From Porogramme epimiltina (Eukaryota > Basidiomycota > Agaricomycetes > Polyporales > Polyporaceae), in NCBI GenBank assembly GCA_900155495.1, contig FTLJ01000205.1:1-57205 (forward strand): a DNA stretch of 57,205 bases, given 5' to 3'. The position numbers and the translations under genes were made by a program. The notes below the pieces were generated by a model. It saw only the letters and a list, made by a program, of their open reading frames with translations, made no database searches and was not told where the DNA came from. This document shows positions 34,700 through 45,878 of this stretch, piece after piece. Numbering within the stretch: the stretch's first letter is position 1; every line of letters starts with the position of its first letter.

Positions 34700-34915
34700 C
34701 CCCGCTGACGGTGACTGCGGGGAGCGCGACAGTGCCGGCGGGCACACCGGACCTCCCGAAGCCGTTCCCGCAGCCGTTCGACGACACGTTCTCCACCAAC
34801 TACTCGACTATCGGCTGCCAGGACTTCATGAACACGGCCCAGACGTCCGCGTTCCGCGAGTGCCGCCCGTTCTCGCTCCTCGTCCAGGACTCGAACGCGT
34901 TCATCACGGTGAATC
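34700..34915 (+). pseudogene. Fragment of a fungal secreted-protein domain (DUF7729-like)
   Basis: The frame shows a Thr/Ser/Pro leader and then TPDLPKPFPQPFDDTF, YSTIGCQDFMNTAQTSAFRE and CRPFSLLVQDSNAFIT just before a GT donor. I associate the LPKPFPQPFD...CRPFS signature with a conserved domain of secreted basidiomycete proteins (DUF7729, tentative). Only its first exon is present, with no clear signal peptide and no downstream exons. It is a truncated piece lodged between the G-protein and GH31 fragments. Confidence 0.5.
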
Positions 34916-35134
34916 TTCGTTTTCCGTTCGCCTCCTTTGGCCGGCCCCCTGCCTTTTTCTTCTATCTTCACCTGCTCATGCCTTCTATTCCCCTTCGCTG
35001 TTTATATTTTTAATTTGTGATCGTGGATTCGAACCGTAGGCGGTGTGTTTGGATGGGAGGGCTGGAGGGTCAGGACAGACGGACGAACGGACAAGCGGGC
35101 TCTGAGAGGAGCGAGCGGGCCACCGCTGCTCCTC

Positions 35135-35870
35135 TCCCCTGCGCGCGCTGGGCTATGCTCGGTGCTTTCTACCCCTTCATGTGCAACGTGAGTACAACGG
35201 TACTGTCTCACAACATGTAAACTAACTACACGTATGCGCGTCCAGCACAACATCGGCACCGGTATCCCCCAGGAGTTCTACCGGTGGCCGTCGGTTATGC
35301 AGGCTGCGAAGAACGTCATCGACATCCACTACCGCCTCATGGACTATCTCTACACCTCCTTTCACCAAGCCCAGCTTGACCGCACCCTAGTCCTCCGCCC
35401 GCTTTGGTACGCTTTCACCCCCGTGATCGAGGAGAACTCAACGTCGGTCGACGTCTACTCCCCCAATCAGCTCTTCTACGACTTCCGCACGCTCGCGGCG
35501 AGCCACGGCGCGAGGGCGACGACACTCTCCAACGTCAACTTCACGACGATCCCGGTCTCGATCATGGGCGGCGAGCGCAATGACGACGACGACCCGGCGC
35601 GCGACCGACTTCGAGCTCGTCGTCGCGCCCGCGCTCGACGGGACCGTGAAGGGCGCGCTCTACCTCGACGACGGTGTGTCCATCGAGCAGAAGAGCACGA
35701 TGAACGTCTCGTTCGCGTACAAGGCTGGTAAGCTCACGGTGAAGGGCTGCTTCGGGCATGCGACGGGCGTGAGTGTCGCGCGGGTGAGGTTCGCGAATGC
35801 GAAGAGCACGCCGCGGCAGGTCCACCTGAATGGGAAGGCCGTGGACAAGGCACGACGCCGCGCAGGCAGT
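35135..35870 (+). pseudogene. C-terminal fragment of a GH31 alpha-glucosidase
   Basis: The order CARWAMLGAFYPFM, intron, HNIGTGIPQEFYRWPSV, YRLMDYLYTSFHQAQLDRT, FTPVIEENSTSVDVYSPNQL, FYDFRTLA, then after a frame change FELVVAPALDGTVKGALYLD and DGVSIEQKST is that of GH31 alpha-glucosidases. It runs from the end of the catalytic barrel into the C-terminal beta domains. GH31 enzymes release glucose from alpha-glucosides. The catalytic nucleophile and acid regions, which lie upstream, are missing. An internal deletion (after LHPLWYAF, where a stretch of the family is skipped) and a frameshift make it a pseudogene. Confidence 0.7.
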
Positions 35871-36279
35871 GGGGCCCGCGGGTCACCGCTGTGGAGGAGT
35901 GGAAGGAGACAGGTGTGGGCGCTGCTCCGCGTAGTGGAGGACGCCGAGGACGAGTGCGAGCACCGTAGCTACCCCATGTATCCCCCTACCTGAATTTATA
36001 TATATTAGTGCGCTACCATGGGTATAGAAAATTGTAGTGCGGACACCCTTTACAAATCTATGTGTGCGACGTCTCCCCGGCCGAGTTGTCTTTTTGTTAG
36101 AGACACGACCAGAAACTTTCAGTTTCGAATCCTTCGTCGTATCGATTTCTTCCACACACCTTGGGGCCTGGGCGGCTGCATCGTTGCGGTTTGTCAGCCG
36201 TTCCTGGAATGTTAATATTATTAAGCAAAACAATATAATCCCCGTGCGATACGATAATCATTACAGCAAGTTCTGCCAG

Positions 36280-37097
36280 ATGGACCCGTTCCCCATAGTT
36301 CCATACGACATGGATGACACAGAAGCACCCTGGACTAACGGCATAGACATACCTCTCCCGGAAGCCCTCTCCTCCCTGAATGTGTCTTGCTGCGTATGCT
36401 GTCTTCCGTTTCCGCTGGGTCCATCTGTCCTAGAGGACCCGATGCTAATTCGTCCCTGTGGTATGTGGAATTTACCATCATCCTATCTACGTTCTCAACT
36501 GCTTCGTATCAGGACACATCGTTTGCAACTTCTGCCTCGAGGCCAAAAGGAATGCCTCCGATCGCCCCAGTAGCTGTCCAGTGTGTCATGAAGGAATGCT
36601 GGACGCCGTGAAGCTTTACCTCACAGGCACAGAAAGTAACGTAGGGTCGGTGCTTTGGACATCGGTCATACAGTACGTACTGGCAACCTTAGATCGACCA
36701 CTCCCTGATCGCCGTCAGCCAATCGGACGTCGAGCAACTTTATTCAGTCGATTGCCATTCAGAGCAGCACAAAGCGCAACTGGCCGACTTCGAACGATTG
36801 CTTATCGAACAGCGCACGAAGAATGAGGTGGCCATCACAAAAGGGTTAGAAAGACTCGAGTGCGCGAAGGAAGAGGCAAGCGACGCGATGAAGCGACGTA
36901 GTGAGGTCTATGGACGTCTATTCGCTTTGCGTGAAGACCACGCCAAGTTAAGAAGCAAGCTGAGTAGCCTGTCGGGCCTGTCCCACGAGGTTTGGGCCGT
37001 TCCTTCAGTAGCAAACACCATATCCTGACCAAGTTAGCAGAATGCCCCAGCCAGCGCATGCGATGCCGCTACTCCTGTGGCTTCCGGGTCGTCATGA
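36280..37097 (+). CDS. RING-type finger plus coiled-coil protein (paralogue)
   Basis: ATG at 36280 starts MDPFPIVPYDMDDTEAPW. The finger begins CCVCCLPF, continues to the exon end at RPCG, and resumes after an intron (about 36462-36511) with HIVCNFC and SSCPVC, giving a RING of the C3HC4 type with the intron placed at the Gly-His, as in the gene at 31434. A second intron (about 36639-36692) leads to IDHSLIAVSQSDVEQLYSVD and a long coiled coil (ERLECAKEEASDAMKRRSEV, LREDHAKLRSKLSSL). A last intron (about 36991-37037) gives the final residues and TGA at 37095-37097. The product is about 230 residues, soluble, intact. An E3-like role is inferred from the RING only. Confidence 0.75.
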
Positions 37098-39870
37098 CCG
37101 ATGGGTCGTGCTTTAAAGAGACGGATACGCATGTGAGAGAATTTCCTCCAAAGTCATTTAAATGTGTACTGAACAGGCTGATTATCGAAACATAGCAGCT
37201 CTTAAGGAAGACAGTCGAATCCACTAACACAGTCAAACGGTCATAGATAGGGGATGTGTCGCTGTAACTCTAGCAGTATAATGTAAAGGTTTACGAAGTG
37301 GTATGGTACTCTGTAGCCGCCCATTTTCGCGTCTGAGGGGGCGGACGATTTCAGCGCGGCGATTTTCGCATTTGCATAGAATGGGGCGAGTACTGTCAGA
37401 GTCGGTCAGACGATATCCCGTCCCCGGGGGATGAACTTGTGACGGCGACGTCGGTCTCGGCGTATAGCGGGCAAAGGAGATCGCAGCTGCCATCCGTGGC
37501 GCCATCATCCTGAGGCATTTGGGAGATGCAGAGTCCAGACGCTACGTAAAGTTGACGGGCCGGCGGCACGGCTAGCGCCGAGGAGTCAAGCTATGGAGGG
37601 CCCGGGTTTCAAGTGCACATCCTACATTTGTGTTGTTGTAGACTGCCAATTCAACCATGATGTTTCTTCAACAAATTAACGACGCGCATCGATACAGTAC
37701 AGTTTGAACGGGAACCAATGTTACGCCCTTGGACAATTTCATCCCGTCGCCCGTCGCCCGTCGGCCCTCATCCCCACCCTCGCCACTACCCATCACCCAA
37801 CTTCCCTCGTTACTCCCCGACAGACGCATTTGCGTCGAACCACCCTCGCCTTCAGGTCATCAAGTTGGCGTTCTGGAGGAAGTCCAGAATGAAATCGTTG
37901 CTCGCCACGGCCGAGCGACGGAGCTGCGGTAGCCCCCCCGCGGCCATGCCGCGGAGGTCCCTCTCCCCCTGAATGCGGCGGAGCCCGCGCGGAGCATTGC
38001 AATTGTCTTCCCCGGCCTCGCTGGGGACAGGTGCCTCTAAGGGGGAAAGGGGGAGGGGGGTTCACCATGAATAAGCGGTATAAGTGAGCGGAGGAGGCGA
38101 ACCTGGGATGCAGCACAGGATCGTGCACAGGGCCACCACGAAGCGCAAGAGAGTCCCTGACGCGAGGCATGGTCGATGAGTGTGGTCGATTGTGTGGTTG
38201 GATCGGTCGAGGTGGAGACGAGGAGGGGTGGGAGGGCGAGAATGGGGACGCGAGTACGACCCTAGCGTCCTCCGCACGTGCAACCTTGCTTCGCGTTACT
38301 CCGTGCGTCCTAAACCGGCGCACGAAGTAACGCGAAGTCAGTCGGTGACTCGAAGCACACGCACGGGGCGCATCCAAGGTTCTGTTGGCTTCGGGCGACC
38401 TGCGGGCATGTAGAGACTTACAGGAGGATACCTTAACGCCAGGGGCGGGCAAAGTGGTGGCTAGCTTGGGTGTGGCCTAACTAACCCTACTGCCTGATCG
38501 ATGTACGGGAAGGTCAGCCCTCCGATATCCTCGGACACAATAGAACACGCACTGGTCTGAGAGGGCATAGGACCAAATGGGCCCCTAGTGGCACCACGGT
38601 GGGGCCCGCTGCACCCCCATGTTGCTCGGGGTCGGGCGGATGTTCGAAGCATTCCTGTGGGGCGGTAGGCAGCCGGCGTAGGCGCCCCTTGAACGCTTCC
38701 AAGAAGCTCGCTTTCTGGCAGTCTGGGAGCGTTGCATAGCGTCATGCTGGCCAGCTCTAAGGGTAAAAATGAGGCAATTCAATCACAATTTACTTGAATT
38801 TGGTGGGCTCACTCACATCACATCGCAAAGCACTGTGAATGCAGCGTCGTTGAAAGAAACGTGAACACCTGCCGCAGGACGTGGCAAGAACGTAAGTATA
38901 TGACCAGTAGAGTTAACATGCTAAATACCTATCTCAATACGCTCTGTGTCGGTCTCATCACCCTCTCAAAGCTTGCCAAGGGGATTCTACATCGCTCACC
39001 ATCTTGTCAACGCCCTCTAATGATCCCAATCCCACGCCAGCCCCCTGGCATGCAAAGATATCTGGAATAACGCCTCACTCACCCAGAATTGCAGAAAGGC
39101 TTCATTATGAAGACCAGATGGCCTGGCACATTGGCCCTCGCTCCTGAAAGGCGAAGTTGGGGCGCCTGAGGAACATCAGGCCGTGTGCTCGCTGAGGAGT
39201 ATGGCTCAGAGCGTCAGGCATCATTAATAAAATGGATGGCTGACCCAGGGGTTGTATGGGGGCCTTAAATGTGGTCTCCAAATGTCATGGTCTATTTGTT
39301 GGGGCCCTTGGTAGTTGTGGATGTGGGACTGAAGGAGGATTGCATAAGAGCCCTAGGGAGCCTGTTTGAGGATGTATGGTGTCCTACTGGGTATTTGAAG
39401 CTGAAAGAGTTGGGTGTTTAGGGAGAATTTTACGAGAGGGGGAAAAGGAGGGGTTGTTTAAGGGTAGGCAGGCCATAGGGATCGGATGGTGAGGGGAGGG
39501 CGATAAACAGCCATCAGCCCGGAAGCGCCCATGCGCGAGGGGCCTTGCTCGGACGCGAGGAATTCATTTGCAAGCTTAGCCTGCGCCCCCATCCGGCCCG
39601 CAGAAGGTCTGAGCATTTCCTGCAAGTAATGGTGCTTCCGCCGCGCTGACATCTATCCCCATAACCCCTTCTCTAGGAGCCATGTGTTGGGCGCCCAAAG
39701 CCCTTGAAGCGCCATATATTTGAGGTTACGCGTGTACCGACGCCGTGTAGCCTTCACAACACACCTGCGTCCCCTGTGCTGAACAGTGACCGCACCGCTC
39801 AGCTTGAAGGCTGCTCCTTCACAGTAAGTTATTAAGCCTGCGCGCTGCTTGCCTCTCGTCTCGTCGTATC
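37098..39870. other. Gene-poor stretch
   Basis: No convincing gene is seen over 2.8 kb. On the minus strand a possible short gene at about 38200-37860 combines a hydrophobic stretch (LLRFVVALCTILCCIP) with a second exon ending in FILDFLQNANLMT, but no ATG in frame could be found. The long minus ORF 37793-38452 is in a different frame and is arginine/proline-rich shadow. From 39070 to 39660 the DNA lacks ORFs on the plus strand. Confidence 0.4.
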
Positions 39871-39874
39871 CCTG

Positions 39875-40390
39875 TCGCCGCTGGCTGAGTCACTCGTGGG
39901 CGACAGGGCGGTGCGCTGAATGGCGGCGCAGGCCCCCATCTCTCTCTTGCTTTGCTGACTTGCAGGCTGCTGCTTTTAGTTTCCTCCGGCTTTTGGGGGG
40001 GGGCCTGTTTTTACCTAGCTGCCTACTCCGGTACGTTATGTGCTTTGCGCCGTGCCCCGCTACGTTGCATCACCGTTACTACTGGCTGAGTCGCTCGCAG
40101 CTGTACAAGTAGGCGTCGGCGTTGTGGCGTGGCGGGGTGGAGGGTGGCGCCAGCTCTCATCATCACTGCTTCACTTTGCTAACTTGCTCGCGCGTACTTT
40201 CTCAGCTTCTTCGGCGTCTTTGAGGACGCTGCTTCGGCCTAGTTGCCTGTCTTGGTAAGTGGTTCGATCTGCGCCCTGCTTACGCCTCACTACGCTGTAC
40301 CCCCGTTGCCGCTGGCTGAGTCACTCGTGACTGTATGAGTGGGCGACGGTGGTGCGGGTGGCGACGCAGGTCCTCTTCCCCTGTCGGACC
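39875..40390. repeat. Three imperfect tandem copies of about 200-240 bp
   Basis: Each copy opens with a version of CCGCTGGCTGAGTCACTCGT (at about 39878, 40075 and 40310) and continues through a GGGCGACGG/GGCGTCGGC block, TCTTTGCT..AACTTGC and GCTGCTTCGGCCTAG-like words. The copies differ by many substitutions and indels. No gene is read across it. Confidence 0.6.
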
Positions 40391-40462
40391 AGCTAATTGA
40401 CCGGCTCGTAATTGACCGGCTCGCCTCCGCCCTCCCCCATCTCACCTTCTCCCGGCAAGTTG

Positions 40463-41275
40463 ATGCGCGAGCAACAACGCAAGAAGGGGCATAAAACGGC
40501 AAGGAGGTGGGAAAGGCGGAAAAAGGAGAGGAGCTCTGTGTTCGCTGGTAGACTCAAATCTCAGGCTTCCGCGTCAGAGCTTCTGTCGAGAGTGAAGGTT
40601 ATCAAGACCGACATTCGTGGGAAGAAGCTGCAGATCGCGAAGGGCGGCTACATACCCAAGCGAGACTCAGCCCTCAAGGCAGAGAGGGAGTGGACTTTGG
40701 ACCAGGTTCGTGCGGAGGGCATACTCATCCACAGCTGGGATGGCCAGTAAGTGGCTACGTAACTTTGTGTTTGCAGGCGTACTCAACGGCATACGTAAGA
40801 CCCCATGCTACTCCTCGACTCCGAGGGGCGCGTAATCGCGCTGTTCGCGGTGGACGACAGATATGAGGCCCTTGCGAAGGGAGTCTCAGCGGTTATCGAG
40901 AGCGCTCGGAAGCACTGCAAGTTTGCCCGGGGCCGGTGGCTGCGATGCGGCTTTGGGCAAGGGTGTATCCCGCGGAGGTGGCTCCAAGGTAAGCTTGCAA
41001 CGCTCATCGTTACGCGCCGCAACTCATCATTCGCCATCACGAGTCAGGCATCTTCCGAATCAGCCCTCGCAACCAGGAGATTCTGGACGCAGTGGGTTCC
41101 GGGCCGCGAAGGCACTCGCAGCCAAGGTCCCCGTCCCTCATGTGGAGTACACAGCTGGGCTTGCGAGAGAACGTTGGCCAGCGTCGACATCTTCTCCACA
41201 CTAGAACGTCGACGCGGATTGGGTGGCCCTGCAGCAACGGCCGCTTTGTGTGACGGTGCTCGCACAGAGTAGTAG
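40463..41275 (+). pseudogene. N-terminal piece of a basidiomycete-expanded protein family
   Basis: ATG at 40463 opens a lysine-rich helical part (TARRWERRKKERSSVFAGR), then VIKTDIRGKKLQIAKGGYIP, ALKAEREWTLDQVRAEG and ILIHSWDG. After a disturbed junction (about 40748-40805, one base out of phase) it continues PMLLLDSEGRVIALFAVDDR and a helical piece. This order (WTLxxxxxxG, WDG, P(I/L)xDxxGRV) is that of a family greatly expanded in Agaricomycetes. I tentatively link it to the transposon-associated 2-oxoglutarate oxygenases of the TET/JBP type. The catalytic H-x-D part that should follow is not seen, so the copy is truncated. Confidence 0.4.
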
Positions 41276-41779
41276 GGGATAACTTTCACAATGATATAGA
41301 TATTCGCAACTTTATAGATATTCGCAACTTTACAGACACAATCATGTGCGTTGACTAGGTCCGTCATCACCCTGCATCCCAAACCTCTCTCTGGGTCGCC
41401 TGCCCTCATCGCGTGAGAGGTGTTCAAGGAGGACGACGTACTTGATGACGGCGTCCTCTTTGACGGTGTGGATACAAGGCGTCGTTCGTAAGGTGATAAA
41501 AGGCTGGGAAAGGCCCGAAAGGGAGCTCGCAGTGAGATGCATCCGAAGATGGCGTCGAGGTGGGATGAATCGTGAGGCGAGCTGGGGTCTGTGTGGAGAG
41601 ATTAGCATTGAGGGAAATGCCTCATGCGAGGGACGGAGACGCACGAGGTTTGTCGCATGTTTAGCACGTGCAGACTTGCGAAAATGTCTGTATAAGAAGC
41701 AGCCCTCCAGCCTTTGTCTTTGTTCACTTTCCTCGTCTATTCGCCAACACCTCCCTTCCCCACCTAGAGTCCCTTCGCC
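41276..41779. other. Promoter side of the next gene
   Basis: ORFs here (41442-41825 and 41342-41812 on minus) show no recognisable content. The pyrimidine-rich stretch at 41700-41775 directly before ATG 41780 is promoter-like. Confidence 0.4.
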
Positions 41780-42394
41780 ATGCCGCCACGATCTCCTCGT
41801 GCCACGTTCCAATGTGCAGAGGTGAACCAGGCTTCGCTCGATTGCTCACAACGACTTAATCTGGCTATTCTTCTTTTAGCCTGCGATGAAGAACCTCAAG
41901 AGCCTCCTTTGGGGCCCTTCGGCGAGCCGGAGCATGCCGATCTCCATTCCAACTATCTGCCATTCCACGAGGGACTGCAACGCTGTCCCTCGTTTTCCGG
42001 TGTTCGAGTTTGTATTGTCCGTGGGCAGCAGCACCATACAAGAGTGCTGGGTCACGATCGTCGCCTCTGAAGAGAGGTACGATTTTCTAGTCGCCGCTCA
42101 GTACATTCGGGGCGGCGCCATCAACTCGGCCCTTCAAGCACTTTCGCCTACGTCGAACTGGAAGGGCGGCCTAGTGGTCATGCGCGGTGGCACCGTGCAC
42201 ACGGTCGTCAATATGGGTGGTCTATTTTACAGGACACTCGCGTCCCGCGCCGTTTGCAAGTAAGTCGTCTTCATATCCATCCTCCCCGGTTATTGCTCAC
42301 CAAGCCTAGATTTCTCGAGCACGTGCGCCCCATTGTAGCGGCTGCAGAGGCAAGGGGTCGTCCCCCCGTCATTCCGCCACTGATATACGCCTAG
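41780..42394 (+). CDS. Unrecognised small protein, intact
   Basis: ATG at 41780 gives MPPRSPRATFQCAE. A 58-base GT-AG intron (41822-41879) joins it to PAMKNLKSLLWGPSASRSMP. The main exon continues with FPVFEFVLSVGSSTIQECWV, GGAINSALQALSPTSNWKGG and LVVMRGGTVHTVVNMGG. A second intron (about 42262-42308) leads to FLEHVRPIVAAAEARGRPPV and the TAG at 42392. The product is about 165 residues, compact, without a membrane helix. It resembles short conserved hypothetical proteins of agaricomycetes with a GDIVVMRRGT-like phrase; no function is known to me. Clean splice sites and an open frame argue for a real gene. Confidence 0.6.
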
Positions 42395-42889
42395 TTCTAC
42401 TCAAGGTCCGTTGTATTATCCCCTTCCCAGCTCGAAACTAGGCACTGACATCACCTGCGTGCCGTGGATTAGCTCGCAAGAACTGGATAACCTGACAAGT
42501 CGGGATCGCGTGCACACTACCTTCGCGTTATCGTCTCCACCCCTTCCCTATACGCCTACGCATCCCCTGTGTTTCCGTCTACGCTCCCTCCCCATCTTCA
42601 GTCTCTGTCCCAACATCCCGCTTGTACCCGTGTACTCGTCCATATTTTTCAGGAATGTAAGATAACTAAGGTTACCTATGCCCTGGCGCTAGTAGCTAGT
42701 AGGCGCGGAGTGGTCGAATGCTCAACGCCGCAGCTCAGGTAGTAGCTTAAGGTCATGGTCAATCGTCGTGGTGGGCCCGATAATGCCCTCGTGTGTCCGC
42801 GTGAAAATTCGGTCGTGGTTTCCTGAGTAGCTGGCAGTGCGGCTGGTACCGAGAACCTACAACTTTTAATGTGAGCCGGCAGCGCTAAA
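42395..42889. other. Intergenic
   Basis: The plus ORF 42411-42665 is Pro/Ser-rich without a domain and has no supported start. The remainder is probably the 3' flank of the preceding gene and the edge of the dispersed repeat. Confidence 0.4.
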
Positions 42890-44135
42890 GATGTCAAGCT
42901 TTTCAAGGCTTTTCAAGACTTTTGCCCCCACGCGCGGGCACTAACGTAGTCCTGAATTTTATGACTCATCCTCCCTCTCGTCCTGCCCCTCACCACCGCG
43001 CTACCCGCCGCTTCGCCCACCACTATTCCCCGCCGCTCCAATCACGCTCGCGGCATTCTGCCCTCACCGTCTCATCCGTTTTCTACTGTCTCCACCATTC
43101 CCACCACCTTCCGCCCTCTTCACCATCCGACAGCTGCGACAGCACAACTTTACGCCCGGCCCCTTTCCCCTGGCGTCCACTGCGCATCCCCCGTTCAGCT
43201 ACTTCTCCCCCGCGGCGCTCTTTCACACCCTGAGGGGTAAAATCGAAGCGCGCGCCGCCGCCGTCGCGCGCACATTCGGTGGCCTCGTCTTCTCCGTGTC
43301 GCGCTTCCGTGCGCTCGGTGAATACTTCATATCCGTCGTCGAAGTCCAGGATGCGTCGTCGGTCTCCCCTTCTCTTCCTTTGTATGTCGTTCTCTCATTC
43401 TGGTTTCGTATGGCATCTTAATGTTCGCCCTGTAGAGCTCATGTCAGTGCATCCACACCGCGATATTTTCGATGCGTACGCGGTTGGAGGACTGTCGTGT
43501 GTTGTTGGAGCACAATCACAAAGGGTTCCACAGTTTATATCCGTGCGTTCTTCCGTAACAGTGGGGTTGTCAGTAGTATCAATGCCTCGCTGGGCACTGC
43601 ATTTGCGCCGTGATATGCAGATATTCGTCAAGACCAGTGAACTGTGGTCGTGACCGTGTGGCTTCATGCGAAGACGACCCCGGCGAGGCAGGTCGGGATC
43701 ATCGCTGACGATCACAAAATACACGAACACGCCCTTCTGTATAGCTCGCCGAACATCGACAGGGGTTAGGATAGCCCTGACGGGATTCTCGGCCTCTAAG
43801 CGATGAAGGCGAGAGCAGCTGGAAGGATGAGTAGCCCTGTGAGTGTCTGTCTCATGCCCATTGCGCTATTCCTACATCCTCCCCCTCTAGTTGATGGCCC
43901 GTACACGACATATGTTCGGCTCCCATCGCATGCTCCCCAGCTTGTTATCTCCACCCTTCTCCCCTCCTCCCCATGCACCCACGTTGTCTCCGCACCTACT
44001 GATCTGTACGCTCCTCTCCTCTGAATTAGACTGCGACGACTCTACCATTTCGGTCTCCTCCTCTTTCCTCTCCGACCTTCTCTCCTGAAAGACGGCGTCA
44101 TCCAGCCTCACTCTCGAGTCCACATCCGCGACGAC
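42890..44135 (+). repeat. Dispersed repeat, plus copy (partner at 26221-27815)
   Basis: The segment starts with AAGATGTCAAGCTTTTCAAG, passes GACTCATCCTCCCTCTCG, CGACAGCTGCGACAG, CGCGCGCACATTC, GTTGGAGGACTGTC and CACGCCCTTCTGTATAG, and ends at GTCCACATCCGCGACGAC. The same words occur in order on the minus strand at 27815-26221. In this copy a frame around 43125-43360 stays open (HTLRGKIEARAAAVARTFGG, LVFSVSRFRALGEYFISVV), which suggests that the ancestral unit encoded a protein. The two copies are inverted relative to each other and about 15 kb apart. Confidence 0.6.
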
Positions 44136-44275
44136 GGTGCCTACAAGTGCAACGATGATAGTGGAGGACGGGGGTGGGGTGATGGCTTAGGGCAGGTATA
44201 CATCTATGCCCGCCTGCAGGCTACTCCAGGCGAGTATGATTTCTATGCCCCTCAGGCCCTTCTATTCATGATGTG
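44100..44275 (+). pseudogene. Captured coding piece at the edge of the dispersed repeat
   Basis: Directly at the repeat edge an open frame reads HIRDDGAYKCNDDSGGRG, WGDGLGQVYIYARLQATPGE and YDFYAPQALLFMM. It looks like an authentic exon of a conserved fungal protein that I cannot name. The partner repeat at 26221 carries a different sequence from the same point on, so this piece is specific to this copy. Confidence 0.45.
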
Positions 44276-44627
44276 AATCGCAGACAACACATCTACTGAT
44301 CGGGCTGTCCGCAAAGAACGCCGTCACCCCGTCCCTGCAAATACGCCTCCCCCGGGTTGCCACTTCCCCTGCTCCCGTCACCTCCGTCGACTTCTTCGGT
44401 GCTATCTCCTCAACCCGTCCGCGATCATCTCCAAGAGCTCAAAGTCGCCTCATGTACCCTCTGTCGATGATAGGCTTCGTGACCGCAGTTGACTTCTAGA
44501 TACGTCATTCGTGGTGGACCCATCCGGCTTCTTCCGATGGACAAAGAAGCATAGTGAAATTGGATAGCGGACGTTTCAGTGGCGAGTCCCTTGTAACCCT
44601 TTACTCCTGTCCACTCCCGTTCACACA
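44276..44627. other. Upstream of the helical gene
   Basis: No gene is supported. The last 60 bases before 44628 contain TTTACTCCTGTCCACTCCCG, a pyrimidine-rich leader typical of fungal promoters. Confidence 0.4.
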
Positions 44628-45878
44628 ATGTCGACGCCCACGATTTTGTCCTTTCAGGCTCTTGCATCCGTTCAAGCAGCTCGAAGAGAGATTGAAACCT
44701 TGAACAGCGCCATGTTTCGGGACGTAATGAAGTATGTCCTGCACACATTCAGTTCGTTATGTGGCTCATGTTGGTCATTATAGTGTACTGGCCCCGCTTG
44801 GATTTGACCTCGATCCAGTCAAGTGGAGTCCGATGACCAGACATGTGTTTACAAGCCTCAACAGGGAATACCGCCGTGAAGCCAAGGTCTGTGTTCAAGA
44901 GGCTGCCCGGAAGATCTACCTCCGCCATGGCTGGGAAGCACTTGAACTTCGAGTTACGCAGGCACAACACGTAGCGGAGCAAATGGATGCTTCTTTTCTG
45001 GAGGTGCGTCGTTGCTGAACATCGATGTTCTGTTGCTCATAGTGTCATTTGCGATAGTTTCTCCACTTCTACCTTGAGAACCGTAACAGGATCTCCGCTG
45101 AGGACTTAAATTTTATCGATGTGCGGTTCGACCTCTTTCAAGGCGCCGTAAGGTCGATTCGTGAGGCCGCCGAAGAAGCTCGCGTACAGCGTGAACAGTG
45201 GCGTCCCTACGTCCAGTTTCTCAGCCAACCCCTGGTACGTGTGCGTTGTTTGTGCGTGACAGGATCTCTCATCTGCGGGCAGCGCGATGTCAAGAGGGAT
45301 TTACGCTCCCTGGGCGACTCGGTGTCTCAGAGGGCGAATGCCAACGCTGCGCGCCAGCATATTGCCATGCTCAGTGGCTTTGCCGACGCTCGCCTTGAGC
45401 TGTGTGCTGCGGTGGCCAACATAGCTTCCCGGGCGGCGGCTTCCTACGTTGCTGGTGGTCCGCGTGTTTTATGCGCTGTCTTTGAGGCAGACATGGCTCG
45501 CATTCACGAGATCCGGTCACAAGTTCAAGCACAGTCACCTAAGCAACAAGAGCTTCTCACGTGTATCTCGGTGCGCTGGTCACCTTACTTCCCGGCTTCC
45601 ATGCACTCAGGTCGCATTAGGAATACGCAAGTGCTGCGGCGTCTACTCCTACAGTCATACAGTCCTCGAATTACGGCGACCTCCTCGTTGGCGACCTCCG
45701 CATTGCGCACGAGCGGTTTGACCACATCCTTGACCGGGTTAACTACGCCGTAACGGTACGTTTGATTTCCCCTTGACACTTGCCGCTGTCTAACTGTATA
45801 TACCAGCTCCATGGTCATGTGACTAGTGCATTCTCTGATATGATACAACTTTTGCGCCAACAGCTCGATGGGCTGTAG
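44628..45878 (+). CDS. Unrecognised all-helical protein, intact
   Basis: ATG at 44628 starts MSTPTILSFQALASVQAARR. Six exons join through short GT-AG introns (about 44732-44782, 45004-45057, 45235-45282, 45571-45620, 45755-45804) with the frame open throughout. The pieces include FDLDPVKWSPMTRHVFTSLN, HGWEALELRVTQAQHVAEQM, VRSIREAAEEARVQREQWRP and MARIHEIRSQVQAQSPKQQE, and it ends FSDMIQLLRQQLDGL before TAG. The product is about 320 residues, predicted almost entirely helical with heptad-like stretches, and has no membrane segment or zinc motif. I do not recognise the family. It may work as a structural or adaptor protein; that is a guess. Its gene structure matches the other intact genes in the window. 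Confidence 0.65.

Noticed and set aside
35015..35050. GGATTCGAACC, a tRNA B-box-like string on the minus strand
   Set aside because: The surrounding bases do not form a T-stem, anticodon arm or acceptor stem, and no A-box lies at the right distance.
37793..38452. Minus-strand ORF of 219 codons
   Set aside because: Arg/Pro-rich composition without a domain; a neighbouring frame looks slightly more coding-like but has no ATG.
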